A stretch of DNA of 64,000 bases from Bacillus cereus group sp. RP43 (GCF_040459645.1 NZ_JARVHQ010000002.1:372001-436000); one strand, 5' to 3'. Shown: positions 26,777 to 35,712, counted from the first letter of the stretch. The notes: generated by a model not told the origin, from the letters alone. A program made the numbers and translations.

Positions 26777-26796
26777 GTACAGATTGAATTAATACA
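26640..26796 (+). ncRNA. Predicted omega RNA of TnpB copy 1 with guide
   Basis: The 3' end of tnpB and the right end carry hairpins (GAGTTCGATAGAACTC; CCCCC..GGGGG) that form the usual scaffold; transcription past the element end at 26776 gives a guide starting GTACAGATTGAATTAA. Boundaries of the 5' end are approximate. Confidence 0.55.
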
Positions 26797-26919
26797 AGAT
26801 GGAAGATTGGTAGCAAATGTACTCAAGGAAAAAAGAGTTTTCGATTTGATTAATGTTATAAAACTACTTGAAGTGACATCTACCGAACAAATTGAAAACA
26901 TATTCAGGGGGAATTTCAA

Positions 26920-27387
26920 ATGAAAACATTTGGTAAAATATTATTAGCAGGAACATTGGCTCTTGGCGGTTTAACAGCAATGAACGTGGAAACACCCAAA
27001 GCTCAAGCAGATGGAGCGAGCGAATTTTGCCGATACATTTGTGGTCCTAAAGAAACGTTGAACAATTTCACAATTCAACTTTCAAATACAGAATACAAAA
27101 TGGGACAAAATATTATCCTACGAGCAACAAATGATAATGCATATGATGTACATTACCAAGCATCTGTAGAAAAACAATACGATACTGGTTGGGATTATTA
27201 TGACGCTGATTTTCGCTATGGTTCACTATTACCAGCTGGAACAAACGTATATGAAGATTTTGATGCTGAGACTGGCAATGGTGGAGCAATTTCTGAACCA
27301 GGAACATATCGCATGAAAATTGAAGTAACGCATGCTGATGGCCACGTTGACACAATGTACACAGCGCCAATTACATTAGTAAATTAA
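26920..27387 (+). CDS. Secreted small protein, 155 aa
   Basis: Sec signal peptide (MKTFGKILLAGTLALGGLTA, cleavage near AQA-DGAS), then a beta-rich domain with one likely disulfide (FCRYICGP) and LNNFTIQLSNTEYKMGQNII; the C-terminal half resembles small immunoglobulin-like folds of intracellular proteinase inhibitors (EPGTYRMKIEVTHADGHV). AGGGGG before the ATG. Translationally coupled to the interrupted gene upstream, whose disruption may reduce its expression. Confidence 0.65.
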   Translation: MKTFGKILLAGTLALGGLTAMNVETPKAQADGASEFCRYICGPKETLNNFTIQLSNTEYKMGQNIILRATNDNAYDVHYQASVEKQYDTGWDYYDADFRYGSLLPAGTNVYEDFDAETGNGGAISEPGTYRMKIEVTHADGHVDTMYTAPITLVN

Positions 27388-27464
27388 ATAAGGAGTTCGC
27401 TTCACATCTTATAGTATATAGTTTAATAATGTCATTAAATATTTACATGGACATAATGGATAAT

Positions 27465-27492
27465 GAAAGGAAGGTTTATACCTTCCTTTTTC
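27465..27492 (+). terminator. Terminator
   Basis: AAAGGAAGG-TTTATA-CCTTCCTTT with following T-run. Confidence 0.8.
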
Positions 27493-27499
27493 TTATATT

Positions 27500-27595
27500 T
27501 TAGAATAAATAACGTATCCCTCCTGAATGTTGTATATAAAAAAACAAGGCAACACCTGTCATGATAATTAAAAATACTTGATAATAATCAATCAT
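27500..27595 (-). CDS. 31-aa membrane peptide
   Basis: AGGGGG lies 8 bases before the ATG. MIDYYQVFLIIMTGVALFFY is a membrane helix, followed by IQHSGGIRYLF. Small single-pass protein of unknown role; too short for normal gene calling. Confidence 0.5.
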   Translation of the reverse strand: MIDYYQVFLIIMTGVALFFYIQHSGGIRYLF

Positions 27596-27798
27596 CTGTA
27601 ATACCCCCTTCATACAAAAATAAGCTCAACAAAATATTCACTTAATACACATGTAATAAGGTAAAAAATGTAAAATTCAGCTACAATCTCATTCATAATT
27701 TTTAAAATTAATTCTCTCCTTCTTTTAAGAATACTTCTAAACTTGATAGATTACGTTATATCGCTACTCTTGTATGCAGAATTACATATCAAACTCTA

Positions 27799-27827
27799 TT
27801 GAAAACCATTCTCATTGTAACTATAAT
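27799..27827 (+). promoter_or_regulatory. Sigma-A promoter with Fur-like spacer
   Basis: TTGAAA, a 17-base spacer and TATAAT. The spacer and the -35 region (GAAAACCATTCTCATTGTA) match 12 of 19 positions of the Fur consensus, so iron control of the next gene is possible but not established. Confidence 0.6.
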
Positions 27828-27895
27828 GGTTTCAGGGAGTGTTATTTTTATTTCCTTTTCAAATCTCGCAATATATTAAAGGAGGAACTAGTATT

Positions 27896-28309
27896 ATGAA
27901 AAAAGTTATTTTATCAGGGGCATTAGGAATTGCAGTACTATCAGGTATGAACTTACCAGGAGCAGAGGCACCAAAAGCGAGTGCAGCAACTACGAATTTA
28001 GAAATTCAAGAAGTTACAAAATATTACTCTATGAGTTCTTATGAAGTGTCTCAAAAGGAAACATTTAATCTCAATAAAGGAGAGGAACTTACAGTCTTTG
28101 TACAAAATTCTGGGTTCCCAATTTCTTATACGGTCTTTGATGCAGATAACCAAGTAATTGGCACCTACAATGCTAATTCACCATATGGCCGCGTATTCAA
28201 AGCACAAAAAGACGGTAATATTTCTGTACAATTTCAAGCGGGTGCAAATTCTTCGTACATGAAAAAGATGAATTTCACAGCTAAATTTGCAGTTTCTAAA
28301 CTTAACTAA
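27896..28309 (+). CDS. Secreted small protein (DUF5065-like), 137 aa
   Basis: ATG at 27896 behind AAAGGAGGAA (the frame opens 57 bases earlier without such a site). Signal peptide MKKVILSGALGIAVLSGMNL, cleavage near ASA-ATTN. The mature part is a beta-sandwich-like domain (YYSMSSYEVSQKETFNLNKG, SFPISYTVFDADNQVIG-like order). B. cereus-group exported proteins of this kind are classed as DUF5065; my assignment rests on size and layout. Function unknown. Confidence 0.65.
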   Translation: MKKVILSGALGIAVLSGMNLPGAEAPKASAATTNLEIQEVTKYYSMSSYEVSQKETFNLNKGEELTVFVQNSGFPISYTVFDADNQVIGTYNANSPYGRVFKAQKDGNISVQFQAGANSSYMKKMNFTAKFAVSKLN

Positions 28310-28345
28310 CAATCAAAATTTCATTATCCTCTTTCAAAAAATTAA

Positions 28346-28377
28346 AAAGGTATATCCTTTCAATAGGATATACCTTT
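28346..28377. terminator. Bidirectional hairpin
   Basis: AAAGGTATATCCT and its exact complement, 6-base loop; shared by the secreted-protein gene and the convergent SASP gene. Confidence 0.8.
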
Positions 28378-28381
28378 AACT

Positions 28382-28597
28382 TTAGTGAATTTTATATTGA
28401 CCTGATAATTGCTCTTGCGCCATACGCACTAAACGTTTGGTAATTTCTCCACCTACTGAACCATTCGCTCTTGCTGTTGAATCCGGTCCAAGTGTAACAC
28501 CAAACTCCTGAGCAATTTCATACTTCATTTGTTCAATTGCACTTGCTGCAGCTCCTACCAAAATCTCGTTTGAATTATTATTTTCGCGAATTTGCAT
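28382..28597 (-). CDS. Alpha/beta-type small acid-soluble spore protein
   Basis: 71 aa. Contains the germination protease site and DNA-binding signature of the family ([20 protein letters not shown] and [17 protein letters not shown]). These proteins coat and protect spore DNA from UV and are degraded at germination. GGAGGTG before the ATG; a forespore-type promoter is upstream. An extra copy of a normally chromosomal gene family, complete. Confidence 0.92.
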   Translation of the reverse strand: MQIRENNNSNEILVGAAASAIEQMKYEIAQEFGVTLGPDSTARANGSVGGEITKRLVRMAQEQLSGQYKIH

Positions 28598-28626
28598 TTC
28601 TTACACACCTCCATTGAATTTGGTAA

Positions 28627-28656
28627 TATCATGCTCTATTTCCAGAAAAATATGTA
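28627..28656 (-). promoter_or_regulatory. Possible sigma-G promoter of the SASP gene
   Basis: Minus strand: TACATA, 17-base spacer, CATGATA, close to the forespore consensus (TGMATA / CATWMTA) and placed about 30 bases before the ribosome binding site. Confidence 0.45.
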
Positions 28657-28664
28657 AAAAGATC

Positions 28665-28694
28665 AAAAAAAAGACGCATTAAGGTGTCTTTTTT
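28665..28694. terminator. Hairpin
   Basis: AAAAAAGACGC pairs with GTGTCTTTTTT (one G-T); runs of A and T at the two ends. Confidence 0.55.
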
Positions 28695-28732
28695 CAATAT
28701 GTTTTTATCAGAGGCAAAATAAAAAGCAAAGC

Positions 28733-28790
28733 CTTTTGGCTACGCCCTTCACGCGCTTGAAGAAGGAGAATTCTTTCGAGGAATTCGTTA
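28733..28790 (-). mobile_element. IS605-type left-end fragment
   Basis: The reverse complement matches the left end at 52041 (GAATTCCTCGAAAGAATTC, then GTGAAGGGCGTAGCC). Only about 55 bases remain. Confidence 0.55.
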
Positions 28791-28794
28791 AAAC

Positions 28795-28830
28795 AAAAAG
28801 AACTTGTAGGAATCTCTACAAGTTCTTTTT
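28795..28830. repeat. Hairpin repeat, copy A
   Basis: AAAAAGAACTTGTAG with exact complement; nearly the same hairpin recurs at 42131-42167. Confidence 0.7.
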
Positions 28831-28985
28831 AGTTTCAGGTGAATATACGAGACAAACTATCTTACAGATTCATCATAGAAACTACAGGGGTAATGCTTTG
28901 ACAAATATATTATATAACAAATATTAACAGCCATAAATTTTAATTTTGAAAATTATGTGAATTAAGAACAAAATTAGCTTTTTTC

Positions 28986-29672
28986 TTAACTATTATTAAT
29001 TTCGTTTACTACTAACTTCTTTTTCCTTAAATAAACTGCTCGATCCGATTTTTTTGCAACTTCTTGTGAATGCGTAACTACAATTACACATTTATCCTCT
29101 TGATGAGCGAGCTCCTGAAACAACTCAATAATTTCATTTGCTGTTTCTCCATCAAGGTTTCCTGTTGGCTCATCAGCAATCAATAAATCGACATTGCAAG
29201 ATAGTGCTCGAGCAATTGCTACACGTTGTTGTTGTCCACCACTTAGTTGCAAGACATTTCGTTTCGCTTCTACTTCTGTGAGTCCTACCTTCTCTAATAA
29301 TTCTAATGCTCTTGCTTTTTTATTTTGTACCTTCACACCTGTAATTTCCATTGCCGTTAGTACATTCTGAAGAGCGGTCATATAGGTAATCAAATTATAC
29401 GATTGGAAAATTACGGATACATTTTGATTACGGTATCGATCCAAACCAATTTTTCGAATATCCTTGCCATTATATAGTACATAACCGTTTTTAGGTATGT
29501 CCAGCCCACAACCTAAGCTAAGAGTTGTGGTTTTGCCAGATCCAGAGGGCCCTAAAATCGTGTAAAAATGCCCTTTTTGAAAAGAAAAATTAACATTATC
29601 TAGTATCGTTACTTTTTTCCCGTTACTTTCATAATAATAATCTAAGTTTTTAAATTGTAAAATCGTCTCCAT
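28986..29672 (-). CDS. ABC transporter ATPase (LolD/MacB type)
   Basis: 228 aa cytoplasmic ATPase. Walker A GPSGSGKTT (about 43-51), Q-loop, signature LSGGQQQRVAIARAL, Walker B LLIADEPTGNLD and H-loop VVTHSQE. The short length and signature match LolD/MacB-type partners of FtsX-like permeases, which power mechanical export or release rather than import. It follows the permease by 11 bases on the same strand, so one operon, downstream of repeat motifs at 31148. Confidence 0.9.
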   Translation of the reverse strand: METILQFKNLDYYYESNGKKVTILDNVNFSFQKGHFYTILGPSGSGKTTTLSLGCGLDIPKNGYVLYNGKDIRKIGLDRYRNQNVSVIFQSYNLITYMTALQNVLTAMEITGVKVQNKKARALELLEKVGLTEVEAKRNVLQLSGGQQQRVAIARALSCNVDLLIADEPTGNLDGETANEIIELFQELAHQEDKCVIVVTHSQEVAKKSDRAVYLRKKKLVVNEINNS

Positions 29673-29683
29673 ATCGAGCCTCC

Positions 29684-31108
29684 TTATTCATCTTTTAAAA
29701 GAATTTGTTTTGGATTTAAGCGTAGAATAGATAATGCTGGAAGAAGCGTTGCTAATATAGCAATAGCTAGTCCAATTCCCCCCATTTTTCCTACATCTTC
29801 TCCCGTTACACTTACATCAATTTTATCAATTGGATCTTCGTTTTGGTTTTGTGGAGTACCACCAGCTCCAACCATCATTACACTACCATTTTGTGAATTG
29901 TCTTTTTCTTCGCTTGCTGTAGCAATTTCACTCGAAAGTAAGTTATTCCCTACGAATTGAGAAACTTTAGCTCCTGTTGTTAGGGATAATCCTAACGCTA
30001 AAATAGCAATACATACTACTTCTACTACGAACTGCGCCATCAGTTTCCATTTTTTCTCTCCAATGGACAATAAAATCCCCATTTCCTTACGACGTGCTTT
30101 AATCGATAACATAATGATTAATCCTAAGATAATCGCACCTGCAATAGATACCATATAGATAATCATTTGAGACGTAGAAGCGATATTTTCGATAGGACCA
30201 ATCATTTGTTTGTACAATGAATCTTGTGCATCTAACTTAAAATAATTAAAATCAATATCAGATTTTTTTGCTTCTTCTTTAAATGCATCAATGTCTTGTG
30301 GATCGTTCAATAAGTACACAACTTGAATACTACTACTCATACCTTCATCTGTTTCTAACTTTTTCAAAGTAGAGTAAGGCATATACAGTTTATTAGCTGG
30401 ATTCATCATAGGAGGGGGATTTTGACCCATTGGTTGCTCATTCGTTTCGTAAATACCGATAATTTCAACTTCAAGAGTTTCCTTCTTATCCCCTGATTGA
30501 ACTTTAACTTTATCTCCTACTTTCAAATTGTTTTGTTCCGCTAATCGTTTTTCCATTAAAGCTACATTCTGATCTTGCATCTGTTCTGTAATTGGTTTTC
30601 CATCAACGATTTTACTTTTTCCATTTTTAAAACTTTCTTGTAATAAAGTCTTGCGAACTCCTTCTATCATAAGAGAAGAATTCATATCTATTTCTGAACC
30701 TGAACCTGATCCTCCCACCATTGCAACGTTACCTTTTCCTTTTCCTTCTCCTTCTGAAGCTCCTACTAATTTAAACCCATCCGCAATTCCGAAATTATTG
30801 GTTATATAATTATAGTCTTTTACATGCTTGGACTTCGCTAATTGGTCTGCTTCTTTTGTGTTGAGCTTCGGCGGCTTAGGCATCTCGCCAGTTTCCCTAG
30901 CTTGTTGACCTAATTTGTCAAAATCAAGACCTAAAGTAACATCTGCACCTAGTTTTTTTCTTGCTGCATCCGCAGCTTTTTTTGATGCATTTTGGATTGT
31001 GAATCCTGCCAGCACTAAATTTGTAACAATCAGGAAGACTGCCATCAAAATTAATGATGTTCCTATTCTTTTTTTCATACTGAGAATTGCGCGTTTTATA
31101 AAATTCAT
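29684..31108 (-). CDS. FtsX/MacB-like ABC permease
   Basis: 474 aa. One N-terminal membrane helix (SLILMAVFLIVTNLVLAGF), a large extracytoplasmic domain of about 270 residues (Gly-rich stretch GEGKGKGNVAMVGGSGSGSE) and three C-terminal helices starting MIIYMVSIAGAIILGLIIML, the MacB topology. A second low-complexity extracytoplasmic loop (EDNSQNGSVMMVGAGGTPQN) is unusual. Likely exports peptides or lipoproteins or reshapes the envelope; substrate unknown. Divergent from nothing: htrA lies upstream on the same strand. Confidence 0.85.
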   Translation of the reverse strand: MNFIKRAILSMKKRIGTSLILMAVFLIVTNLVLAGFTIQNASKKAADAARKKLGADVTLGLDFDKLGQQARETGEMPKPPKLNTKEADQLAKSKHVKDYNYITNNFGIADGFKLVGASEGEGKGKGNVAMVGGSGSGSEIDMNSSLMIEGVRKTLLQESFKNGKSKIVDGKPITEQMQDQNVALMEKRLAEQNNLKVGDKVKVQSGDKKETLEVEIIGIYETNEQPMGQNPPPMMNPANKLYMPYSTLKKLETDEGMSSSIQVVYLLNDPQDIDAFKEEAKKSDIDFNYFKLDAQDSLYKQMIGPIENIASTSQMIIYMVSIAGAIILGLIIMLSIKARRKEMGILLSIGEKKWKLMAQFVVEVVCIAILALGLSLTTGAKVSQFVGNNLLSSEIATASEEKDNSQNGSVMMVGAGGTPQNQNEDPIDKIDVSVTGEDVGKMGGIGLAIAILATLLPALSILRLNPKQILLKDE

Positions 31109-31147
31109 TTTTCCTAACCTCCTTGATAGCTGTTATTCTATATACGC

Positions 31148-31202
31148 TATCTAGAGTTTGTATGGAGTTACTCAGTAGTTTATCTAGAGATATATGGAGT
31201 TT
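31148..31202. promoter_or_regulatory. Direct repeats before the ABC operon
   Basis: TATCTAGAGTTTGTATGGAGTT (as halves TATCTAGAG and TATGGAGTT) at 31148-31169 and again at 31181-31202, 33 bp apart (three helical turns). Related halves occur at 33080-33110 upstream of htrA. Form and spacing suit a response-regulator site. Confidence 0.5.
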
Positions 31203-31371
31203 ATGTGTATTTATTCATTGACCTTAGCAAGAAAAACTGGAACACAAATTAGAATACACAATTGATTTTGAATATTGGTAGAGAGCCAGTCCATTAATGT
31301 GGAGTGAGGACGAATGGAATGATCGTACATATAAAACTAGTAAAATAGAAAAAACCACCGAAAGGTGGCTG

Positions 31372-32580
31372 TTAAGCGGTACGTGTTTGTTCCATTAATT
31401 TCACGGTTTTTGTTAGTTTTTCACCATTTCGATAAACGGTTACTTTAATTGTATCCCCCAATTTTTTCTTTTCATATAAATATTTACGGAATTGAACGAC
31501 ATTTTCTATTTTTTGTTCATCCAATGCAATCACAACATCATACTGTTGTAAGCCGCCCTTTTCTGCTGGTGATTGATTTGAGATATTCCCCAACACGGCA
31601 CCATTTGATATCTCTTTTGGTAATTTTAATTGATTACTTGCAGAATCTGTCATTTTCTCTACATCTAATAACTGTACACCCATCATTGGACGTTTAACTG
31701 TTCCCTCTTTTTCAAGAGACCCTAGGATTGTTTTGGCTATATGAATCGGGATTGCAAATCCAATTCCTTCAACAGCTTGTTGTGCAATTTTACTCGAATT
31801 AATTCCAATGACTTCACCCTGTTCATTAAATAAAGCTCCTCCACTATTCCCAGGATTAATAGCTGCATCTGTTTGAATGACCTGTGCTTGCCAATCCACT
31901 TGTTGATTTCCAAGTGTACTAACAGGTATTTCTCGTTCCTTGCTACTAATAATCCCCTTTGTTACACTACCTTCTAGCCCCAATGGATTCCCAATGGCTA
32001 TTACCGTTTCCCCTGTACGAATTTTTTCTGAGTCTCCAAGTGTTGCTACTCTTTTTACATCTGCCCCGTCAATTTCTAATACCGCTAAATCTAATAATGG
32101 ATCTGTCCCTACTACTTTAGCGGGAACCTTTTTACCATTATTCAATTTCACTTCTACTTTATTCGCACCGTCTATCACATGATTATTTGTAACAATGAAA
32201 GCCTTATTGCCGTTTTTTTTATATATGACCCCTGATCCCGAACCAGCTTCTTCTAATTGATCTTGCGTATTAAATGAATCTGCATTTTGTTTATAGTTAA
32301 TGACACCTACGACAACTTCTTTTGCAGATTCAATCATATTTTGAAGGTTGCTCACATCTTCTGGTTTGTAAGAGGTCGGCGTAACCTGATTTACTTCGTT
32401 ATGTTTAGGAGATTGGTCTGCATTTCCTTTGATTTCATTTATATAAGGGATGGTCAATCCAATGGTAATTACACCAATCATTGCACCAATTATTCCTGTG
32501 AAAAAATACCCTGTTTTTTTATAGGCTTTATTCCTATTATTTTCTGTTTGATTTGTATCATAATGTCCCATTGTGAACAT
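31372..32580 (-). CDS. HtrA/DegP-like membrane serine protease
   Basis: 402 aa from ATG at 32580 (AGGAG 6 bases upstream). Short cytoplasmic tail, one membrane anchor (GYFFTGIIGAMIGVITIGLT), trypsin-like domain with His (VTNNHVIDGA), Asp (PLLDLAVLE) and Ser (NPGNSGGALF), then a PDZ domain from about 300 (AVLGNISNQSPAEKGGLQQY). Degrades or refolds damaged exported proteins at the membrane surface. Lies between an ABC exporter and a divergent two-component system; in B. subtilis CssRS controls htrA, and a like link is inferred here. Confidence 0.92.
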   Translation of the reverse strand: MFTMGHYDTNQTENNRNKAYKKTGYFFTGIIGAMIGVITIGLTIPYINEIKGNADQSPKHNEVNQVTPTSYKPEDVSNLQNMIESAKEVVVGVINYKQNADSFNTQDQLEEAGSGSGVIYKKNGNKAFIVTNNHVIDGANKVEVKLNNGKKVPAKVVGTDPLLDLAVLEIDGADVKRVATLGDSEKIRTGETVIAIGNPLGLEGSVTKGIISSKEREIPVSTLGNQQVDWQAQVIQTDAAINPGNSGGALFNEQGEVIGINSSKIAQQAVEGIGFAIPIHIAKTILGSLEKEGTVKRPMMGVQLLDVEKMTDSASNQLKLPKEISNGAVLGNISNQSPAEKGGLQQYDVVIALDEQKIENVVQFRKYLYEKKKLGDTIKVTVYRNGEKLTKTVKLMEQTRTA

Positions 32581-33169
32581 CCCTTTCTCCTTTAATTTCA
32601 ATTGAATATTTTTATCTTCATATTTGAATTACGATGTATGAATGTGATATTTAGGAATCATCATTTCAAAAAAGAAAATTTCACCTTTAGGCATGGTTTA
32701 GACATAAATCAACTGTTTTTTCTTAGAGATAACATTATATTTGAATTTTTCTATAAATACATGTATGACGATATTCAACCCCACCTCGAGCTGGTCTCTA
32801 AAAAAAGAGCCTATTCGGCTCTCATCAAATCAATTATTCAATGTACATAGCATGTTATACGGGTATTGGCACAAAGCAGCAAGAAGGAATCATAACCTCA
32901 ATTAGATTCTTTACTCTTTTGTTATAAACTTAGAGCCGAAAGTTCTCGTGAGAATGGATGGTAATAGGTTTGCGTGTAAATAAGAAGGAAGGGATAAAAA
33001 TTGATAGATTGTGTATGTCGTCAACATCATGTATCATTCCTTTCTATTTGATACATGTAGCATACAAACTTAATCTGTATTCTATATGGAGTTAATCTAG
33101 AGTTATAGTAAAGATTTTCAGTACCTAGCTATTGAATACACGAAAAAGAAAGAATCAATTTGATCCTCT
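32581..33169. other. Region upstream of htrA
   Basis: No gene supported. Contains a minus-strand terminator hairpin at 32800-32823 (GAGCC-TATTC-GGCTC with a U-run) and TATGGAGTT/ATCTAGAG motif halves near 33083-33107. Confidence 0.5.
32800..32823 (-). terminator. Minus-strand hairpin before htrA
   Basis: GAGCC-TATTC-GGCTC with seven A on the plus side (U-run on the minus transcript). Ends the small gene at 33170 or acts as a leader attenuator. Confidence 0.6.
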
Positions 33170-33346
33170 CTATTTTTGTTCACTAGACTTATATAGCTTT
33201 CTTTTATTTACACTTGTATATTTATTTAAGTACGGTGCTAATTTCAATTTTTGTTTTTTCTCTTTTATGCGACCATTATTCGAATGAGGGGCCATCCACA
33301 GTTGTACATCTAATAAAGAAAGAATGATGTTTGCTTCCAGTGACAT
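33170..33346 (-). CDS. 58-aa basic protein between htrA and the two-component genes
   Basis: GGGAGGTAA is 8 bases before the ATG. Starts MSLEANIILSLLDVQLWMAP, then a Lys-rich half (GRIKEKKQKLKLAPYLNKYT, KRKLYKSSEQK). Too short for the usual cut-off but with an excellent ribosome binding site. Product unknown; its position suggests an accessory to the stress module. Confidence 0.55.
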   Translation of the reverse strand: MSLEANIILSLLDVQLWMAPHSNNGRIKEKKQKLKLAPYLNKYTSVNKRKLYKSSEQK

Positions 33347-33393
33347 CTTGATTACCTCCCTCTGTCTTGTTATGTATATAACCTATCTCATGC

Positions 33394-33485
33394 ATCTGGA
33401 GCTGATTTGAAATACATGTAGTTTTCCTGTGAAGTTTTTATAGTGTTTCTATGTATTCTAATTCGTCTCCACATCAGCTCCAGAT
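33394..33485. promoter_or_regulatory. 13-bp inverted repeat around the promoter of the first two-component operon
   Basis: ATCTGGAGCTGAT (33394-33406) and its exact complement (33473-33485), 66 bases apart. The second arm ends directly before the GGAGG of the response-regulator gene, so it may be an operator pair or an mRNA fold that hides the ribosome binding site. Confidence 0.55.
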
Positions 33486-33497
33486 TGGAGGATTATA

Positions 33498-34184
33498 ATG
33501 ACTACAAGAGGTGATATAAAGATGAACTATCATATTCTGGTGGTAGAAGATGATCAAGAAATACAAGAATTAATCAAACAATTTTTAATGACACAACAGT
33601 ATAAAGTTATAGTTGCTTCAGATGGATTAGAGGGCATGAAACAATTTAATAAGCAGTCCTTCGATTTAATTCTTCTAGATGTGATGATGCCAAACCTGAA
33701 TGGATTTGAAGTTGCCAAAATGATTCGAAGTCAGTCAAATATACCAATTATTATGCTAACTGCGCTAGAAGAAGAACAAGATCAAATGAAAGGATTTGAT
33801 CTTGGAATCGATGATTATATTACGAAACCTTTTTCTTTTCATGTTTTGATGAGACGAGTCGAAGCAGTACTGAGAAGAAGTAATAATCAAAGTACGGATA
33901 ATCATTTTGTATTTAGAGAACTACATGTCGATGGCGATGCATATAAAGTATATGTAAATAAAGTTGAGGTTCCCCTAACGACAAAAGAATTCGAAATTTT
34001 GCAACTACTACTTCAAAATGAAAAAAAGGTACTCACAAGAGAAAATATCGTAGAAAAAGTTTGGGGATATGAGTATGCCGGAGACACACGAATGATTGAT
34101 ACGCATATGAAAAACATACGAAAAAAATTAGATATACCCTACATTAAAACAGTAAAGGGCATTGGTTATAAAATCGATGAATAG
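33498..34184 (+). CDS. OmpR/PhoB-family response regulator
   Basis: 228 aa from ATG at 33498 (GGAGG upstream); a second start at MNYHILVVEDD also has GAGGTGAT. Receiver domain with acidic pocket VVEDD, phosphorylation Asp in LILLDVMMPNLNGFEV and Lys in DYITKPFSF; then a winged-helix DNA-binding domain (LTTKEFEILQLLLQNEKKVL, DTRMIDTHMKNIRKKL). Works with the kinase encoded next, overlapping by a few bases. Likely target genes: htrA and the MacB-like operon next door. Confidence 0.92.
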   Translation: MTTRGDIKMNYHILVVEDDQEIQELIKQFLMTQQYKVIVASDGLEGMKQFNKQSFDLILLDVMMPNLNGFEVAKMIRSQSNIPIIMLTALEEEQDQMKGFDLGIDDYITKPFSFHVLMRRVEAVLRRSNNQSTDNHFVFRELHVDGDAYKVYVNKVEVPLTTKEFEILQLLLQNEKKVLTRENIVEKVWGYEYAGDTRMIDTHMKNIRKKLDIPYIKTVKGIGYKIDE

Positions 34185-35655
34185 GATTGTAAAGATCATG
34201 AAGATGAAGAGAATCACCTATAAACTCTTTATGACTACATCCCTCATTTTGTTAGCCTTTGCAACCTTAATTTATGTAACTTTATACTTCTTTCTCCCTA
34301 AATTTTATGAGAAATACAAAACAGATCAGCTTCAAACGGGAATCGAAGAAATAATTGATAAATCTAAAGATCTTACGCTTCAAAATGCAACACCACTTGT
34401 TGATGAATACGCACAAAAAAATAATGCAGTGATCTACCTTCAAGATAATGAGGGAACAATTATTTATTCTCCTTCTTTTACTTTTCTTCAAAGTACTATT
34501 CAAGGAGGTGCTATTCAAGGGGGGACTCAAGCAAAAGGTTTTGTTAAAGCAGTACCATCAAGGAGTTTAGATAATCCTAGTAATTCATATGAGGCTACCA
34601 AGCCAATACAATTCCAAGATGTTAACTTAACGCTTGTGGTGTTCGCAACATTTCAACCGATCGATGAAGCATCACAGGTCTTGGTACGTTTTCTTCCCTT
34701 TATTAGTATCATTGTACTGGTTATTGGTTTAGGAAGTGCTTATTTCTATTCAAGGTTTATTACAAAACCACTTATTTATATTAATGAAGGTGCACAAAAG
34801 ATGGCAAACTTAGATTTCTCCGAAAAAATTGAGGTTCGTTCTATGGATGAATTAGGGGAATTGTCCAATAGCTTGAACGATATGTCCATAAATTTACAAC
34901 AAGCAATTTTTGATTTACAAAAAGCGAATCAGCAATTGAAAAGTGATATTGAAAAAGAAAGAGAAATAGAAACAAAGCGACGGGAATTTTTTGCTATTGT
35001 AGCACATGAATTAAAAACTCCTCTTACTGTTATGAAAGGTTACTTAGAAGGGATGATATATAATATCGGCCCTTATCAAAATCGTGACCAATATTTAAAG
35101 AAAAATCATCAAATAATTGGAAGTATGGAACAACTGGTTCGCGAAATTTTAAGCACGTCAAAACTAGAACAACATACCTTTAAACCACAAGTAGAAGAAG
35201 TAAATCTTTCGAAGTTAATAGGTACAATCACAAAAGACCTCGAATTTTTTGCTTCTCAAAAAGACATTCAAATAATAAAAGAAGTCGATTCTGACATTTT
35301 TGTTTATACGGATTGTGTTCTTTTAGAAAAAGCTTGTAAAAACATCATTCATAATGCAATTATGTATTCACCACTTAACGAAAAGGTCTATATAAAGTTA
35401 AGCCAAAAATCTAAGCAAAACTATATCGAAATGCAAGTCCTTAATACAGGTGTCGAAATTAAAGAAGAGAATATACAACATATATTCGAACCCTTTTATC
35501 GAATCGAAAAGTCAAGAAATCGGAATACTGGAGGGAGTGGCTTAGGATTATATATTGTAAAACAAATTTTCGAATCTCTTTCTATCACGTATTCTATGAA
35601 TAATACCAAACAAGGCGTACAATTTTTGGTTACCATTCCATTATCCATCAAGTAA
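34177..35655 (+). CDS. Membrane sensor histidine kinase
   Basis: About 492 aa from ATG at 34177, overlapping the regulator stop. Two membrane helices (LFMTTSLILLAFATLIYVTL and LPFISIIVLVIGLGSAYFYS) bracket an extracytoplasmic sensor of about 135 residues; HAMP follows, then the phosphorylated His (FFAIVAHELKTPLTVMKGYL) and the ATPase domain with N box (KACKNIIHNAIMYS) and G box (GGSGLGLYIVKQIF). Probably senses envelope or secretion stress, given the neighbouring htrA. Confidence 0.9.
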   Translation: MNRIVKIMKMKRITYKLFMTTSLILLAFATLIYVTLYFFLPKFYEKYKTDQLQTGIEEIIDKSKDLTLQNATPLVDEYAQKNNAVIYLQDNEGTIIYSPSFTFLQSTIQGGAIQGGTQAKGFVKAVPSRSLDNPSNSYEATKPIQFQDVNLTLVVFATFQPIDEASQVLVRFLPFISIIVLVIGLGSAYFYSRFITKPLIYINEGAQKMANLDFSEKIEVRSMDELGELSNSLNDMSINLQQAIFDLQKANQQLKSDIEKEREIETKRREFFAIVAHELKTPLTVMKGYLEGMIYNIGPYQNRDQYLKKNHQIIGSMEQLVREILSTSKLEQHTFKPQVEEVNLSKLIGTITKDLEFFASQKDIQIIKEVDSDIFVYTDCVLLEKACKNIIHNAIMYSPLNEKVYIKLSQKSKQNYIEMQVLNTGVEIKEENIQHIFEPFYRIEKSRNRNTGGSGLGLYIVKQIFESLSITYSMNNTKQGVQFLVTIPLSIK

Positions 35656-35667
35656 ACAACAAAAGAG

Positions 35668-35712
35668 TCTCGATCTTATTTCATCCTATAGAAATAAGAT
35701 CGAGATTTTTCA
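35668..35712. terminator. Terminator of the two-component operon
   Basis: TCTCGATCTTATTTC and its exact complement, 8-base loop, TTTTT. Confidence 0.85.

Larger units (their letters stand above)
25251..26923 (+). pseudogene. Small gene interrupted by the tnpB element
   Basis: Exons 25251-25394 and 26777-26923 join in frame once the element is removed (TMEFY followed by VQIELIQDGRLVANVL), giving about 96 aa that ends IENIFRGNFK. Its TGA overlaps the ATG of the next gene (ATGA), so the two were one operon. Product not recognised; the start codon lacks a clear ribosome binding site. Confidence 0.7.
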
